DNA of 64,000 bases from Chrysomallon squamiferum (GCA_012295275.1 CM022670.1:24431755-24495754); one strand, 5' to 3'; shown: positions 12,482 through 26,308, counted from the stretch's first letter. Program-made: numbers and translations. The notes: generated by a model not told the origin, from the letters alone.

Positions 12482-15400
12482 GTAAACATTTTAAATAGTA
12501 AAATTAAAAATTAAAATGGGTCTTATAAGTTTTATTTGACAATTATTAAAGTTAATTATTAATATTAAGATGTTTTCTATTTTAGTGTATTGTATGTGAC
12601 ATGTAAATCTCTTCTTTAAAGTGTAGATCACATTTCAGCCACTTTGCTAAATTTAGTTACAAGTGTTGAAGTGGCATTGCTATTCAATATTCATGGATAC
12701 ATTTACTAAATCACGATGATTTAGCAGATTTAAAATGAATGAAAAAAAAGCGCTGTATCATTGATTATCAGTGGTTATTTATCCGTATATAGAACAAGCC
12801 ATGAATCATAGTATTATATAACTAGTTATCTAAAATAACGATTATTGTTATGGTATGCCACATGTTAGCATACCAATGAATTAATTGTTTATTTAAAACA
12901 ATGAAATGAGAAATTTAAATAATAATAGTAGTTGTAATAGTAAAAGCAATAATCCAAAACCTTAGTTCAAGGCAACTATATCAGTATACACTATATGAAA
13001 AGTTATAATATTCATACTCTTAGCTGTCATTAATAGTTGTATTTTTTTTTTTTTTTCTTTCTGTTTTGTAGGTGGTTTGTACACTTTTACTTTCTTGGAC
13101 TGATTGCTAATACCACGGTTCTTTTATTCATACTGCTAGGATGGCTTCCACAACCAGTCAAAACAGTATTACAGTTTTTGCAAATGCCTAATGTACATCC
13201 AGGTAACATTGGATACCTACCTAAATCGTAAATGATGCAGCTGTTGCTTTATTACAATGAAAATTCACACATTCACAGCTTAAAATTGTGACAAATAATA
13301 AAGCAGTCTATAAATTTGTTAAATATTATTACTTGTTTAAATGCAGATGATGTAGGTGATAATACCTGTTCAAGTTGTAAAAAGAACATTACAGAATATA
13401 AAAGTAAACCTAATAGAAATTTAGTGTTAAAAATCATTATGACATCAAAAACAAAAGATTATTGGCTTTCTGTGCATCTATGATCTTTATATAGATTTCA
13501 GTGTTATAATGCAGCATATACATCCATCCTTGCACTACTCCATACATATACACATACATTTAAACATATACATACATACATTAATGTATATGTCACTAAG
13601 TGCATATAATTTTTTACGTACATACATAATGTTGACCCTTGGTTTTCTGAATTTGGGAAATCTGGAAAAATTGTAAAGTTTTAACTTAACACCATTTCCC
13701 ACTTGAAACCTTACCTCTAAGTACCAATAAATTATTCTGAGACTCCTCTCTCAACCCACTTCCCATCAAGGGAAGAGTAAATTTCACAACTGCACCCTTA
13801 ACCAGTCTAACCTAACAAATGTTACCAAGCCAAGTCTATATTTTTATATATTTAATATGTGTCATTTGTTTACATTGTTTTAGGTTTAGTGTTTGCATTC
13901 ATGATTTTCCAGACCAGTACTCACCCCTATTGTTCTGTAAAATTGAGGGTCAAGAGCACATACATACATCAATACATCCATCTGTCCATTCTTACACTAA
14001 CTGAAAATGTTAACTGATTTTTCAGAGGTCGATCTCCTGCCTGTGTTTGTGGTGATTATGATGGAAGAAATCCAAGTGATCCGACGTCTGTACGAATGTC
14101 TGTATGTTCATGTGTTTTCATCTTCAAGCATGAGCATCATTCATTATGTCATGGGACTTTGTTTCTACAGCTTGTTTGGTCTGTGTTTGTTGTCTGCAAC
14201 AGATTACAAACAACTAACATTAACAGCAGGTAAAAATTATATATCAGTATAAAAAATTGCAGTTAAGTTACTGATAGTTCTGTTTTGTTCTGTTATTCAG
14301 TAATTCACTCTACAAATTTGTATAAGAAAAGAAACTTTTCTTTACATTTTTTTATTCTTACTATATTCACAAAAAAGAATACTGATAAAAGATTTGAAAT
14401 TTATAGTTTATTTATATGTAATTTGGTGAAAATACAAGTAATATATTATATGACTTGTACAAAGATATTTTACTGTTTATTATTAATATGATTTTTGATC
14501 TGTTGCATAATACATTTTATTATTATAAAATATTGAACAGTATGATATGTGTAGCAGTTTAAAAGTAATATTATATAATTATTAATATTTATATTAAGAA
14601 TCATGAACATTCCATGTTGCGAAAGAAAATTTAAAACACAAAATTGTCTGATCTGTAAATGTTATTGTATGACTATTTAAAAGTTTGTAATCTAGCTTTG
14701 TTTTAATTAATTTTTCTAGCTAACGTCAGTGCACATGATATGGCACATTTTGTTTTGGGCAATGTTCTGTTTGTCACTGCATCAGTTGTACAACATCGAG
14801 CATTCCTGACTTTGGCAGATATGAGAAAGTTACCATCAGGTTAGTATTTTCATTGAAATTATGATTTTATTCTGCTAGTCATAGTTATGTATTTCTGACT
14901 TGAAAACACAACCTACAAATCTGAGATGTCTTCTTTATTCTTCCAGTTAACGTGTTGGAAGATTAATTACAAGGGCTGTTTTATTTTTAAACTCAAATCC
15001 CTGGCCACATTGTACAACAGTCAATTTAAACACTTGCTTTAAGCCACAGCATTCTAAATAACCAAACTGTCAGTAGATCATGTTTTTGACAGATAAACTG
15101 AAATGTGTATTAATGACTACTTTAACTTACAGTAGGAGTGATGCCTTGTAAATCTTCATAGCATCAAGCATCCTAAGAGTATTTAATGCATTGCTGATAT
15201 CAGTTTTATGGTATAATATTTTTTATAAGTCATTTTATATCTAAATGAACATTTGTTTTTTAAAAGTTATTGAAAGTTATGCTTAACTGTTTTAAAAAAA
15301 GCCATTAATAATTTCAATGAAATTTAGTCCATTTGTTAAAAGTGCTGATATTTTTTTCCATGTTTCTTTCAACAGGTAAAATTAAGAATACACAACATCA

Positions 15401-15635
15401 TATTCCCAAAGGAGGGCCCTTTGAATATGTCTCCTCCCCTCACTTCTCTGCTGAAATTGTCATCTACCTTGGTATGAATATTGTGCTTGGTTTTGAGCAC
15501 AAGATTTGCTCTGCATACCTCATTTTTGTCTTGGTAAACCAGCTGATTCTGGGCAAGATCACCCACAGCTGGTACACAGAAACCTTCAGTCAGTATCCGA
15601 AGCAGAGGAAAGCAATTATTCCATTTTTATTTTGA
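12300..15635 (+). CDS. SRD5A3: Polyprenol/polyprenal reductase, SRD5A3 orthologue (complete, 5 exons)
   Basis: Exons 12300-12481, 13072-13202, 14026-14229, 14720-14839 and 15376-15635 join to 897 bp, 298 aa plus stop, with every phase consistent. Human SRD5A3 is 318 aa. The protein is a multi-pass ER membrane enzyme of the steroid 5-alpha-reductase family that reduces the alpha-isoprene of polyprenyl lipids on the way to dolichol, needed for N-glycosylation. Hallmarks in order: FDVPKR-WFVHFYF, RRLYECLYVHVFSS, QHRAFLTLADMRK, the NADPH-site signature G-PFEYVSSPHFSAE, and the C-terminal YPKQRKAIIPFLF shared with the human protein. The start is the first ATG after a stop-rich leader, giving MAIPVGSYFW. 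Codon use is AT-rich, like the local DNA. No break is seen, so the gene is probably functional. Confidence 0.95.
13072..13202 (+). CDS. SRD5A3: SRD5A3 exon 2
   Basis: After a long pyrimidine tract and tgttttgtag. It encodes WFVHFYFLGLIANTTVLLF and a second membrane segment, with donor G|GTAACA. It completes the split Arg of FDVPKR. Confidence 0.92.
14026..14229 (+). CDS. SRD5A3: SRD5A3 exon 3
   Basis: After tttttcag. It encodes IRRLYECLYVHVFSSSSMSI and the following membrane segment, the stretch closest to the human RRLFECLYVSVFS region. Donor G|GTAAAA. Confidence 0.93.
14720..14839 (+). CDS. SRD5A3: SRD5A3 exon 4
   Basis: After tttttctag. It is 120 bp and encodes ANVSAHDMAHFVLGNVLFVT to MRKLPSG. 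No other reading frame joins both neighbours. Donor G|GTTAGT. Confidence 0.88.
15376..15635 (+). CDS. SRD5A3: SRD5A3 exon 5 (last coding exon)
   Basis: After tttcaacag. It carries the catalytic and NADPH-binding signature GGPFEYVSSPHFSAEIVIYL and the family C-terminus ending PFLF, then TGA at 15633-15635. Confidence 0.95.
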
Positions 15636-15819
15636 ATAGTTGTCACAGTAAAAAAATACTCAATGAAACTATACTATTAGTACAATAATAACTTTTGGTC
15701 TGAATTTAGCCTGACTAAATAATTTAGTTAGTTTTTTCTTACGTTTTTGTTAAGTTTGTGAGAATGAAACAGTAACTTAATATATTAGTGAATGAGAGAG
15801 AGAGTTTGATCATTTTAAT

Positions 15820-15825
15820 AATAAA
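15820..15825 (+). terminator. SRD5A3 polyadenylation signal candidate 1 (AATAAA)
   Basis: AATAAA about 185 bp after the stop codon. A second AATAAA at 16196-16201 is also possible. Confidence 0.4.
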
Positions 15826-16195
15826 TTTTATGTCCAATTAGGAATATTTTTTAATTCAGTGGGCTGATTTAATTTGCAATTTACACTTCATTTATAACTT
15901 TCAAGTGGTATAAGGATAGACCAAATATTTTTTTATCTATTTTTTAAACTATTTTTATTTTTCCACATTTGGATATTTCACCTTTTTCAGATAAAGGATG
16001 TTGTCCTGTTCTTAAAACCTATCTGTGCTGTGTACAAAATGATTATGCTGGATTTTCTCACCTTTTGTTTTTAAATATAATTTTTTTATTGGAACTCCTT
16101 TCAAAAACGGTTTCTTATGACATTTATATCCAGGACATGTTTCTTTTCCCCATGAATTTTTTGATGAAATGTATGTTGTTTTAGGAAGAGTTCAA

Positions 16196-16201
16196 AATAA
16201 A
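16196..16201 (+). terminator. SRD5A3 polyadenylation signal candidate 2 (AATAAA)
   Basis: AATAAA about 560 bp after the stop, in AT-rich DNA where the hexamer is common by chance. Confidence 0.35.
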
Positions 16202-17474
16202 AGCATAACATCAATAAAACAGTTTAAAAAAGAAAAAGACTTATAATCATACCTGTATATGAGGTTTACTCAGCACCGACAGTTGAACTTGATTAACACG
16301 TGTACTTGAAGGGAATTCACAAAAACAGTTGAAAAAATCCAGTGGAATTATTTTGCATGTGCTTAGACTGGTTTGAGAAAGCACTATTTTCAATGATTCC
16401 CACCACAGAAAAAAAAAAAAAAATATATAACTTTAAAAAAAAAAAAGCTTTACAGAGATAGAAATATTTGGTCTAGTATATTCTTCATTTTTTTTTTTAT
16501 AAAGAAATAAACATTTTAGATAAGTATATATATATTACTTTATGAAATGCATATATATATTGATCAATATATTTCATTTAATTTACAAACAAGTACACTA
16601 TTTATTCAGGGCGTTCAGTATTTATGTTTTGTTTTGATTTTGTCTCTTCTTGTTATACCTGCTCAACATTATGTTGTTGGTTGTTTTGTTCTTTTTGGTA
16701 ATTTAAAAAAAAATTATTTATTTATTTATTTTTTTATGAATCAAATGGCTTCTGTAGATAATTTAAAAGAATTCCACATTGTTGTAAAACAGCGACAGCT
16801 TTAAGATGGTGATCACCGCTGACAGTATGCACCTGTCTGCTGAATTGTGTGTATTTCGAATCACAGTTAAACATTTACATACTTCCACATACTATATGAA
16901 GTTTTGTGTGTTGTAAAAATAAATAAAACAACAACTCTGATCCACAGATATTGTGAAGATAATTTTGTTAATTCATTGATATTTCTATATATTTTTATAT
17001 TAAAGTTTATTTTTGTATTAATAGTTTTATTTGTATAATAAAATTTGTATGTAAAATTTAATAAATTATTAGAGTATCAATAAGACTTGTACGAATTGTA
17101 TATGCAACTTCGTCTCACGTCATGCGTTCATTGCTAAATTTAGTAACGAGCTATCACGTGGTCCTTTTAAGGACGAACAATTCGGCTCCGAAAGTGAAAC
17201 ATGGTTGCCAGTTTTCCATTCGCGTTTGTTAAACTTACTGAAAATGGTGTTCCTGATACGCTAAGATACAGACGATTGTGTTGTTGTTGTGTTTTTGGCA
17301 AAATTCTCGCGATAAACGGCGAAATTTTGCTCGAATGCTGAATTTAAAATTAATAATTCCATCAGAGAAAATACCAGCAATGGTCAGCTGATTGTTAACT
17401 TTTATTTGCAACATAAGAAAATGTTTATGTTTCTGTTCCAAATATCCTGCGCTTTTAATTGCCTTTAGCCTCAC

Positions 17475-17801
17475 TACAGGTACCGGACCAATTATCCGGC
17501 GTCCTGAAATCCGGAAAGACCAGAAAACCGGAAGTTTTTTCCAGACGCTATTTCCATAGTTCGCGCGCGCGGTTGTTGTCCTTACCAGACCGGAAAAACT
17601 CTTTCAAGCCGCGTGGCGTCCATTCACTCGCCGCATTGTTTTTACGTGTCGAGTCGCCACAGTTGCGTATCGTCAGTTTTCTTTATGTTTTTAATTTTAA
17701 AATGTTTAAACCTAATTATTTACGTATTTAGATGCCTTGGTACCAGAAATCCAGAATGCCTCAGTCCCCAAGGAGTCCGGATAATTGGTCCGGTACCTGT
17801 A
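17475..17801 (+). mobile_element. MITE copy 1, 323 bp, TA target duplication
   Basis: Element 17477-17799 begins CAGGTACCGGACCAATTATC and ends with the inverted form (ATAATTGGTCCGGTACCTG). It is flanked by TA on both sides. The body has several CCGG motifs and no coding capacity. TA duplication and CAGG/CCTG ends fit a non-autonomous Tc1/mariner-pogo (Tigger-like) family; the superfamily is an inference. A homologous copy in opposite orientation lies at 61796-62110. Confidence 0.85.
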
Positions 17802-17804
17802 TTA

Positions 17805-20202
17805 CAAATATTTCATTGTTCCTAATTAGTACTTGCAGCACCTTTCTGGAGTGGGTTCCAAGCTTTAGCCGAGTTTGTTTATTGCAGAAGATAATGGTTA
17901 CGGATCAACCCCCAGCCCCCATACACATTTAGTGACTTAATAAAATCACCAATCTCTGTCGAGCAAGAACTGTTTTCTACCTTCTGGGAAGAAGAAATCC
18001 TGATTTGGCGATAAAGATTGTAAACAAACAATTATCACCTCATGTTATGTCAGCTGATCAAAATATTGCCATTTGATTGGATGTTTATTTTAATTCCACT
18101 TCAGGGCATTAAATATTTGCTGTATGTAGGTGAGTTTGCAAGCGATGACAGCGCCTTTTCCTACAATTTCACACACTTTCAGTATGTTGCCTCAAGCTTT
18201 TTCCCATTATTTTCATTTTGATGCAGTGTTTCCGTTCTTAGAAAGTTATGATTGCTTTAATTGCCAGTCTATTGGAAAATGGACACACGTTTCTCTAAAA
18301 ACAAACAACAAAAAAGATGAAAAAAAGAAAAGAAAAGAAAAGAAAAACTCCTAATTTTTAAATATATATTTTTTATTATAATTTTCTTATTTTATTTAGC
18401 TCTTTCGCGTAATATGAATAAGAATAAAATCAGAATATTTTTTTTTCTTTTTTTCTGACATACCTAGGCCAAGTAATTAATTTCAATTGCAGAACCACAA
18501 TAGAGTGAAATAATAATAATAAGAGAGAGCTATAAAAATTAATTATAATAACCAACATAGTTAAATACGGTTATTTATTATTATTATTTTTTTAAATGCT
18601 AAACATGAATAGCCAGCCATACATTCCTGAGATACTGAGTGGGCTCCCAGTCTTTTCTGTCTACATAATGAGAAGCTGCTATTCAGAAAATAACAATGTA
18701 ATCTGAATTTGTCTTTTATTTTCTGTGTTAATATTTCTGTACTGAGAGGCTGTATTCAGAAAACAACAACAAAAAAAATCTGTTTCAAAGTAGACTCAGA
18801 GAAGAAGAAAAAAATATATATTTAATAATAAGACTACTTACTTTAAGTTATTGCCGTACACAAGGATCAAAATAATGAGTAGCTTACACTTATTAAAAGT
18901 TTTATTTGGATAAACGGACTTTCGCTTTATTACCTTAATATTTATTTATTTATTTATTAGCCATTTGGATGTAGTACATTTTTATTAATTAATTATTTTA
19001 TTTATTATTTTTCAGGATATAAACCTTTTTACACACAAAGAGAAAATAAAAGTATTATTTATTTATAATTCGGACTCGGGGGGGGGGGCAAGCGGTCGAA
19101 AATCTCTCTCAGATAAGGGCAGAACATTAGGAAAAATATAATATTTCTTTTAACTTGTTATTTGTGTCGTATCTTGATTAAAAAAAAAAAAAAAAAAAGA
19201 AAGAAATCAAAAGGAAATATAATAGTGAAATTAAAAATTAAAACGAGCAGTTGAATAAAATTAAGTTTATTTCCTCGGCTGAAATGTCGTGCTAATGATT
19301 TTTTTTTTTTTTTTTTTCCTGCGGAGACATTTGCGTGAAACGAAATGGATTTGTGTACTTTAACAGAAATGAAGAAATTGGACGCGAGTTACAGCAAGTT
19401 GACTGCTAAAGATTTTACGGACCAATTTGTTTGGTCGCTTATTGCTTTAATTATTAAACTTTATCTGATTCCGCATGCGACTGAATTCCATTTTAAACTT
19501 TTGAAAATAAATACACACTGACACATTGGAAAGGAAAACTGAAAAAGCTTTTGATGGTCTGTTTATGAGACGCTTAAATAAGAGAAAGAGAAACGGAATT
19601 AGCCGAAGATAGTGCGAGAGGAACTGCACTGTTTTCTTCATTTATTTTCTCATTGGAATTAGTTCTTTATTTTTTAATTATACTTCAGGTCATCATTTGG
19701 ATTAACTAACAATCGTTTTGTTCACTTTTTCACTGATGAATTAAGATGGGGGGAAAGAAAGAGATTTGACAAACGCGGAAGTCTTCACAGAGTTAGCACT
19801 GACTGGTATTGGCAGGTTGCATAAAGTTTCAAGTCCCGATGGAGGAAGTTCAGAATGAAAGAAAAAAGATGGCGTTGTCTTGCTATCGATTTGTAATGAA
19901 GTTCATAATCTCGTTGATAAAATCAGTTTGGTCGACCCAGAATTATATCATTTAATAACGTGAGTGTAATCTATTTTCGGTTGGCTCAATTTTCTCGGAT
20001 TTAAATTTAGGTGGTAGTGACGTGTTGTTAAGTCTTTGGTTTCGAAGTGTTTAAACTTATTTGTTGGATTGTTAATATAGATTGTAACGCAACTTGACTT
20101 GGGGGCATGCTGCTAAAGAACATTTTTTTTTTCCAGAGACGAAGAATATTTGATTAACTTCCGTTCCGCATCTGTAAAAGACTTCATTACACTTAAAATG
20201 GA

Positions 20203-20233
<31 letters not shown>

Positions 20234-21228
20234 AAATGAATAAATAATCTTCAAGCCATTGTAGTTCTCGGAATTTGCTATGATTTCTTCTTTCGATACT
20301 AGAAGAGTTATAAAAATTTCTGGCTTGTCATTAACTGTTTTTGTCTTTATCATCACTGCAGACGGTAACATTTGCGTATTTAGGGAGCGTTGTTCGTTGA
20401 AAGGAAGTTCCTCACTTTTTTAGACATTCGGGTCAATTTTGTTTATTTTTGTAAGTACGCATAAATCAGCCTTTGTGTATAACAATTTAAGAATAAACAT
20501 ACTGCGTGTTTTTCCAAAACTGATTCTACTTACCTCCCTTGATTTAAAAAAAGAAACTTGTGAATGTTAGCCGCTAGGATGATATAAAAAGAGAAAATCT
20601 GTTTATCTGACAAGGCAGATACTATCTGTGAAATTTAATACAATCTTTTTTAGTATTTATTCTGGGGTTGAAAGAACAAACCATAGCGAAATTCCACGCT
20701 TTCAAAATGATCTATAAATAAGTAAAAAATCGAAAATAAAAAGGAGTTAAAAAAAAAAGAAAGAAAGAAAATAGCTGTATAGCTGCTACTGGTAAAAAAA
20801 AATAACACGTTCGCTGGATATCTCATGTTAATGGAACTAAATGTTGGGTTAATTGTCGGATCGCTGCTTTTAAGGAACATCTCTGGTTAACACTTTTAAA
20901 GCAAAGCAAAAGTGAGATGTAAGGATTCTTTCAACCTTAAGTAAAACGTTGAATAATAATATTTGAAATAACATGATTATGACGATATATAAATATAAAA
21001 AAATTAATAAAATAATAACAATAATAAGGATATAATTATAGTTTGTTATAAATACCAGTGAAGAAGTCGCGCCACTAGACTGTAAATAATCATTATAGTG
21101 AATACAGACAAAAAATATCAAAATATACAGTTTACAAGTAGCTGAATCATAACAACAAAAAAAGAATCTCGATGAAAAAAAATATACTCTGAAAAACACT
21201 AACAGAAAAAAAATAGGAAGAAGAAAAA

Positions 21229-21283
<55 letters not shown>

Positions 21284-23647
21284 CTTAATCAAACAAACAA
21301 AAGAAAACAATATAAAACAGCAGCAACAACAAAGAAACCTAAATGTCCCCAAAAGTAAAAAACAAATCAATCTGTTTGATTAACAACAACAAAAATAATC
21401 GTTACTCACACATCCTCCTCCTCGTTTCAGAATCCTAACGAGGCTGACAAAGGAATTCTTTAATAAGGGAAAATCCTCAAGATCAGAGACCCAGAACAAC
21501 AATTCTGAAAAATGAATTACTCATTTAACGGAATAAGTAAATTAGAAAGACATGAGATACATTTCTTTCAAGGTGGAAATGTAATTTCGAAAGAAAACCT
21601 TTGTTATAAAAGATAAAAAGATGAACATTTCTCTATTGTTCTGAATCGACTAATATCTTGTCTTTAATCGCACGTCAGTTCTTTTCCTGTAAACGTCCCC
21701 ACTGACAACGACGTGGCTTGTATCACCGGTAGACTTTGCTCTACCACTCCTCTCAGCAATATTTTATATTCCAGTAATTAGCACTGTTCTGTATGGTCTC
21801 CAGTTCACAAACAGACGCATTCATCTCATGGCCAATAATTTGTCTCACTAGCCGCTTCTGGATAACGGGAATAGTACGTGTAGACAAGTCATTTATTTCT
21901 TCCCAGGACCTGAAGCGACTAATACGGTTGGGGATAAATGATAAAACAGACCGCATCGAATCACAAAATTTCCGATGAGAAATTTTGTAGGCTTGCTGCG
22001 AAATTTTAATTAACCAATTAACTCATTTTCTATCATTTGCTTATGATAATGTTGAGGGCAACGATGATAAAATATGAAAATAACGGTAATAATAAGTTTT
22101 ATTATTACCAAAAAAAAAACAACAACTAGAAATAGATACATGCTAAAACTGAATGTGTTTGAGGCAAGCAGTGACCTGACAGGTTGGATAGTATATTACG
22201 TAACATGTTTGTAGCTACGTGATAAGTTATGTGATGGTGTCAGGGAATTCTGGTTGTAGACACTCAGTAGACAGTTTTTGAAATTCTGTTATCTTCATCA
22301 TCAAATTTGGACTTTAACATTTACTAGAATAAATATTTTGCGACAAGTAATCCAATATACTCGAATGCAACACGTGTTCATAATACATCTAATATATGCC
22401 CGAAAATAAATTAACGATCAAAAACATATTTATATATTCATTAGAATTCAATAATATTGTTAAAATAGCATCTGATTGCCAAAAGGCTTGTTCCGGAGAT
22501 AAGAGCCAATATATACATTTCGTATCTTAATAGCAATCTATTTCATTTATTATTATTCTACCGAACTCCATGTAAGTCATGGAGTTTTAATTTCCGTAGT
22601 AAGACTAATGATATACACGCATACATTGTTCATCGAATTTTCAGCTGACAACGATCGCTTTGTAACCATTGTGGGTTTTTTTTCGCAACAAACGGAGGCT
22701 GCATCCATTAATGTTAAGATAACCCTGCGGTTTAAATGCAATCTTACCTTCGTCGTTAATGAATGAGTTAATAATTTTTTTGTTTTGGCGAAAGTATGTG
22801 TGAGGGAGAATTTTATTAAGTCAAAGGAAACTGTTTAAATGTTCTGCGTTAAAATAATGCAAGATTCTGTAGGATTTAATACTGTACATTGTATGTGAAT
22901 TACTCTCCAGATGGGTTGTCTCTCGTTCTAGCGTTAAAAAGAAGCTGATATGGGTATCTGTTAAGGTAAGTTTAGGCATCTGAGATATCAAAAATTATTA
23001 TATATAATGTATAGTAACATCACTCGGTAAGTCAAAGTCTTAAACACTGCTCTGTCGATGTTAATTAAAACAACAACAACAACAAAAACAACAACAACAA
23101 TAAAACACACAGAAAAACCAGCAACACCCCCAACAACAAACAAACTTGACCTCCCCCCTCAAAAAACAACAACAAGAAAAACAAAAACCCCGAAAAATCC
23201 ATTACCTCTACATATTAGAAAACAACAACAACAACAGTTTAGTTAAATTTATATCAAACAGAAGAATCTTGATAATTAACTTACATAAATGGTAACAATG
23301 AGCAGATGAATAAAAAAAATCAATAAATTAATTGACTTTATTAATAAATGTTATTAGGTGTATATTATATGTATAAAGTGTGTTAATAGACTGGTGTTGA
23401 TAATAAAACTAACACCTGGCTTTATCACCAGAGAGCGAAAAGACTCGTGATTAGACCATATTTTTGTATTATATTTGTATATGATTTTAAAATAACTTCA
23501 GTAATGTTCAACTGAAAATAATTAATTTTGTAATAATTTGTCATTTGTCTCTATTGCCAAACCCCTCCGACAACAGCAGCAATAACAGCAGCTAGGAAAA
23601 CAACAACAAAATAATAATACTAATAAAAATACATAAATACAAACAAA

Positions 23648-23690
<43 letters not shown>

Positions 23691-23723
23691 ATGATGATGA
23701 TGATGGTAATGATGATGGTGGTA

Positions 23724-23786
<63 letters not shown>

Positions 23787-24000
23787 CCATATTATTATTA
23801 TTATTATTGCCTGTCCAATATTATTCTTCATTTATTACTTACATCCAAAACATCTACAAAACTTCAAACGTGCAGACGTGGACACGGCTTTTTCCTTTTG
23901 CATTACATTCTATGTAATCTTCTTTAACATTTGATACACGTCCAATATCGATACACATTTAACTTAGAAGTTGGAAATAAATCTGCTGTTCCAAACTGAC
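17805..24000. other. Long intergenic stretch, no gene recognised
   Basis: AT-rich. It contains a run of about 12 G near 19078-19088, poly-A/poly-T tracts, a (TAA)n at 21228-21281, CAA-rich DNA at 23070-23235 and short frames at 19345-19510 and 21753-21956 that match no family I know. A small hairpin, AACTCCATG-TAAGT-CATGGAGTT, is at 22565-22587. Confidence 0.5.
23648..23810. repeat. Compound microsatellite (AAAT)n(GAT)n(AAT)n..(ATT)n
   Basis: Four motif blocks in succession. The (AAT)n and (ATT)n blocks are separated by CACCAT and are reverse complements, so they can form a hairpin. Confidence 0.95.
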
Positions 24001-24339
24001 TGTGTGTGTGCTACGAACGTTCTGTCTTAAAAATAACCAATGACGCGAAGCTCGTGTTCTGGATTGCACGGATAACGGGGTAGATAGACAGCGCACATCG
24101 ACCGACGACAGCATCCTGGAAATCAATTTATTTCTGAAAATGTCGACATCGCGGACAGTTTATGTGAATGTAGAGTCAGTCTACAGTTAACTTTCGTAGT
24201 CTGTACGTGGTACGTCAACAACGCATACGAGAACGTCGGAAATACGTAGTCTGAAGTGTTAAAGATGACTGAGAAATTACTGACTGACGAGTGAAGACGT
24301 GCAAAAGGTAGAGTGGAAATGTTCCTGTTAATCACAGGT
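24000..24339 (+). promoter_or_regulatory. CpG-richer island with ATG followed by a donor site
   Basis: From about 24020 the DNA is clearly richer in CpG than its surroundings. It ends in ATGTTCCTGTTAATCACAG|GTAAAT, a start codon with a short hydrophobic peptide (MFLLIT) and a consensus donor. It could be a first exon of an unknown plus-strand gene or a 5' leader. No following exon could be linked. Confidence 0.25.
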
Positions 24340-25689
24340 AAATCTTTAATTAGCTCATTGGAGAGGTATTTTCATTTTCATCATCATCATCAGTTTGTTT
24401 TCAAACTGGCTGAACATTTAATTTTTAGAGGTAATTTCATTATTTGTTCGTAATTTATAATGACAACTACATTTCTTTCTGTTTACGTTTTTGGTAGGAA
24501 TAAAACTAATTTGGTGGTTTTTCACTGAGCAGTAGATTTTGTTTTAATAACTAAGATACTTAATTTCAAATGTTTGAACTGTGTTGGTAGTAACATCTAA
24601 TTTAGTATTTTGCAAACTGAACAAGAAACTGATTTCAAGTCTTGGTTACCTGTATTATACACTTTTTGGGACACTTCACGGTAACTTCAATTTTAATTCT
24701 CACTTACATAATCAATACATACATCTATTAATGTATAAATATTGACCTAAACACACACAAAAACACACGCAATCATGTCTATATGTAGATAGGAAAAACT
24801 GAAAATTATACAACAATTAACACAGATTAACTAAGAAATCAATAAAATAAAATAAAATAAAACAAAACAAAATAAAATAGAATAAAATAACACTTCAAAA
24901 TACTCACAAAAATTAAACATGTAACTAAGTAAAACAGAAAACAATACACAAAATGAGAGAGAAAAAGAAATCTAATACCAATAAATAACGTAAATTACTT
25001 ATATGTTCGGTCACAGTTATTCTGATCTTGGTGTCACTACTCTTTGACCATATTGACATTTTTTAAGTGCATCAAAAAAGTAAAGGATCCACCACAGTAA
25101 TCAAATTATTGGAATTCCAGACATACCTTTTAATTTAGACTTCCTAGAAATGGAGACACAACGTTAGATTATAGTGGTTCTTTAATCTCATGATTCTTGG
25201 AATCCTGCGCAAGGTTACTGACTGCTGCAGTTTCCGTGGTTTCGCGTACCTTTACAAGTTCTGTGTCAGTTTATATTAGATTTTCAGCTCTGAGTTAAAG
25301 GAAGAAAAAGCGAGTATTTGTGGCATGAAATTACTGAACGGTAATGCTTCAAATAGTGAAACGTAATATTAAAAGGCTGCATTATGAAATAAGAGAAATA
25401 AACAATTTTGACATGTTTTGGAAAAGATTAGAAATATTCTTTTTAATATTACACGTTTGGATTTCACAGGCGAATGGCAATATTAAAATAATGATATCAG
25501 CCAAAAAGGATAAAACTAAAACTGAGAGATAAATTCTTCTATAAATACTGTACACTTACACCCTCTAATCGCACTTGGTCTTAATTATGTGTGATAAGAA
25601 CATGTGACTTAAATGTGATTTTGTCTTTAAATGCAATGTGATATCATACGTCTTCATTTTATTTTATCCTCTCTAAATTAGAATGTGTG

Positions 25690-26271
25690 TATGCATGTTT
25701 GTGTGTATTTGTCTGTGTGTAAGAGTGTATCTATATTTACCAATCTTTTTATATGCCTGTGTATGTGTTGTGCGTGTGAATCTGTGTGTGTCTGACTTTA
25801 TTCCTACCATCGTCAAATTATGTAATGATAACCGAAAAATATATCACAGTAATAACGCCGTTCTGAAAATAACATCAAAGAGTGAACGACCATAATGAAC
25901 AGAGGAAAGATTAAAGACGTATAAAAGAAACTTATAATTCTTTAATCTTTGCTCTGAAGTTTGTATTCAGCTGATTTAAGATACAAATTAACCTTAAAAT
26001 TGAAATGTCTCTATTATTTTGTTGGTAGGGAAAAAAATGTCGAGTACAAAACAATAATACTTTGGCAGGCAAGAGAGTCAAAAATATTTGATCTTGGAAA
26101 AAGTAATATAAGAATACTTGGCTGGAATATATTTCATATATTTTAATTTGTTTACTGCCCGAAGTGAGATATATCAAATGTGAAGATGGTATTAACAATG
26201 TTCAGTGGTATTTGTGAAATGTATACACACGTACATAATACATGCGTAAGTTTATACATACTTACATACAT

Positions 26272-26290
<19 letters not shown>
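25690..26290 (+). repeat. Dispersed repeat, copy A of an inverted pair (25.7 / 30.6 kb)
   Basis: Reverse-complement homology with about 29930-30675 over several hundred bases. Shared blocks include CTATATTTACCAATCTTT, CTGACTTTATTCCTACC, TCTTTAATCTTTGCTCTGAA, GTCGAGTACAAAAC and ATTCAGTGGTA-type sequence. The outer ends lie in TATG/CATA and CA repeats. No coding frame. Confidence 0.75.

Positions 26291-26308
<18 letters not shown>

Noticed and set aside
17459-17932. Overlapping frames at 17.46-17.93 kb
   Set aside because: They fall largely inside the non-coding MITE, and the same peptide reappears at the other MITE copy.
19345-19510. Short plus-strand frame starting MDLCTLTEMKKLDASYSKLT
   Set aside because: Looks mildly coding, but I recognise no family and found no linked exons.
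21753-21978. Paired frames on both strands at 21.75-21.98 kb
   Set aside because: Less AT-rich than the flanks but no recognisable protein or splice signals.
23592-23927. Poly-Tyr/His and poly-Met/Ile frames
   Set aside because: Translations of compound microsatellites. The same applies to frames at 4642-5020, 7249-7446, 20870-21370, 40922-41198, 44118-44328, 55736-56062, 56740-56994 and 62140-62439.
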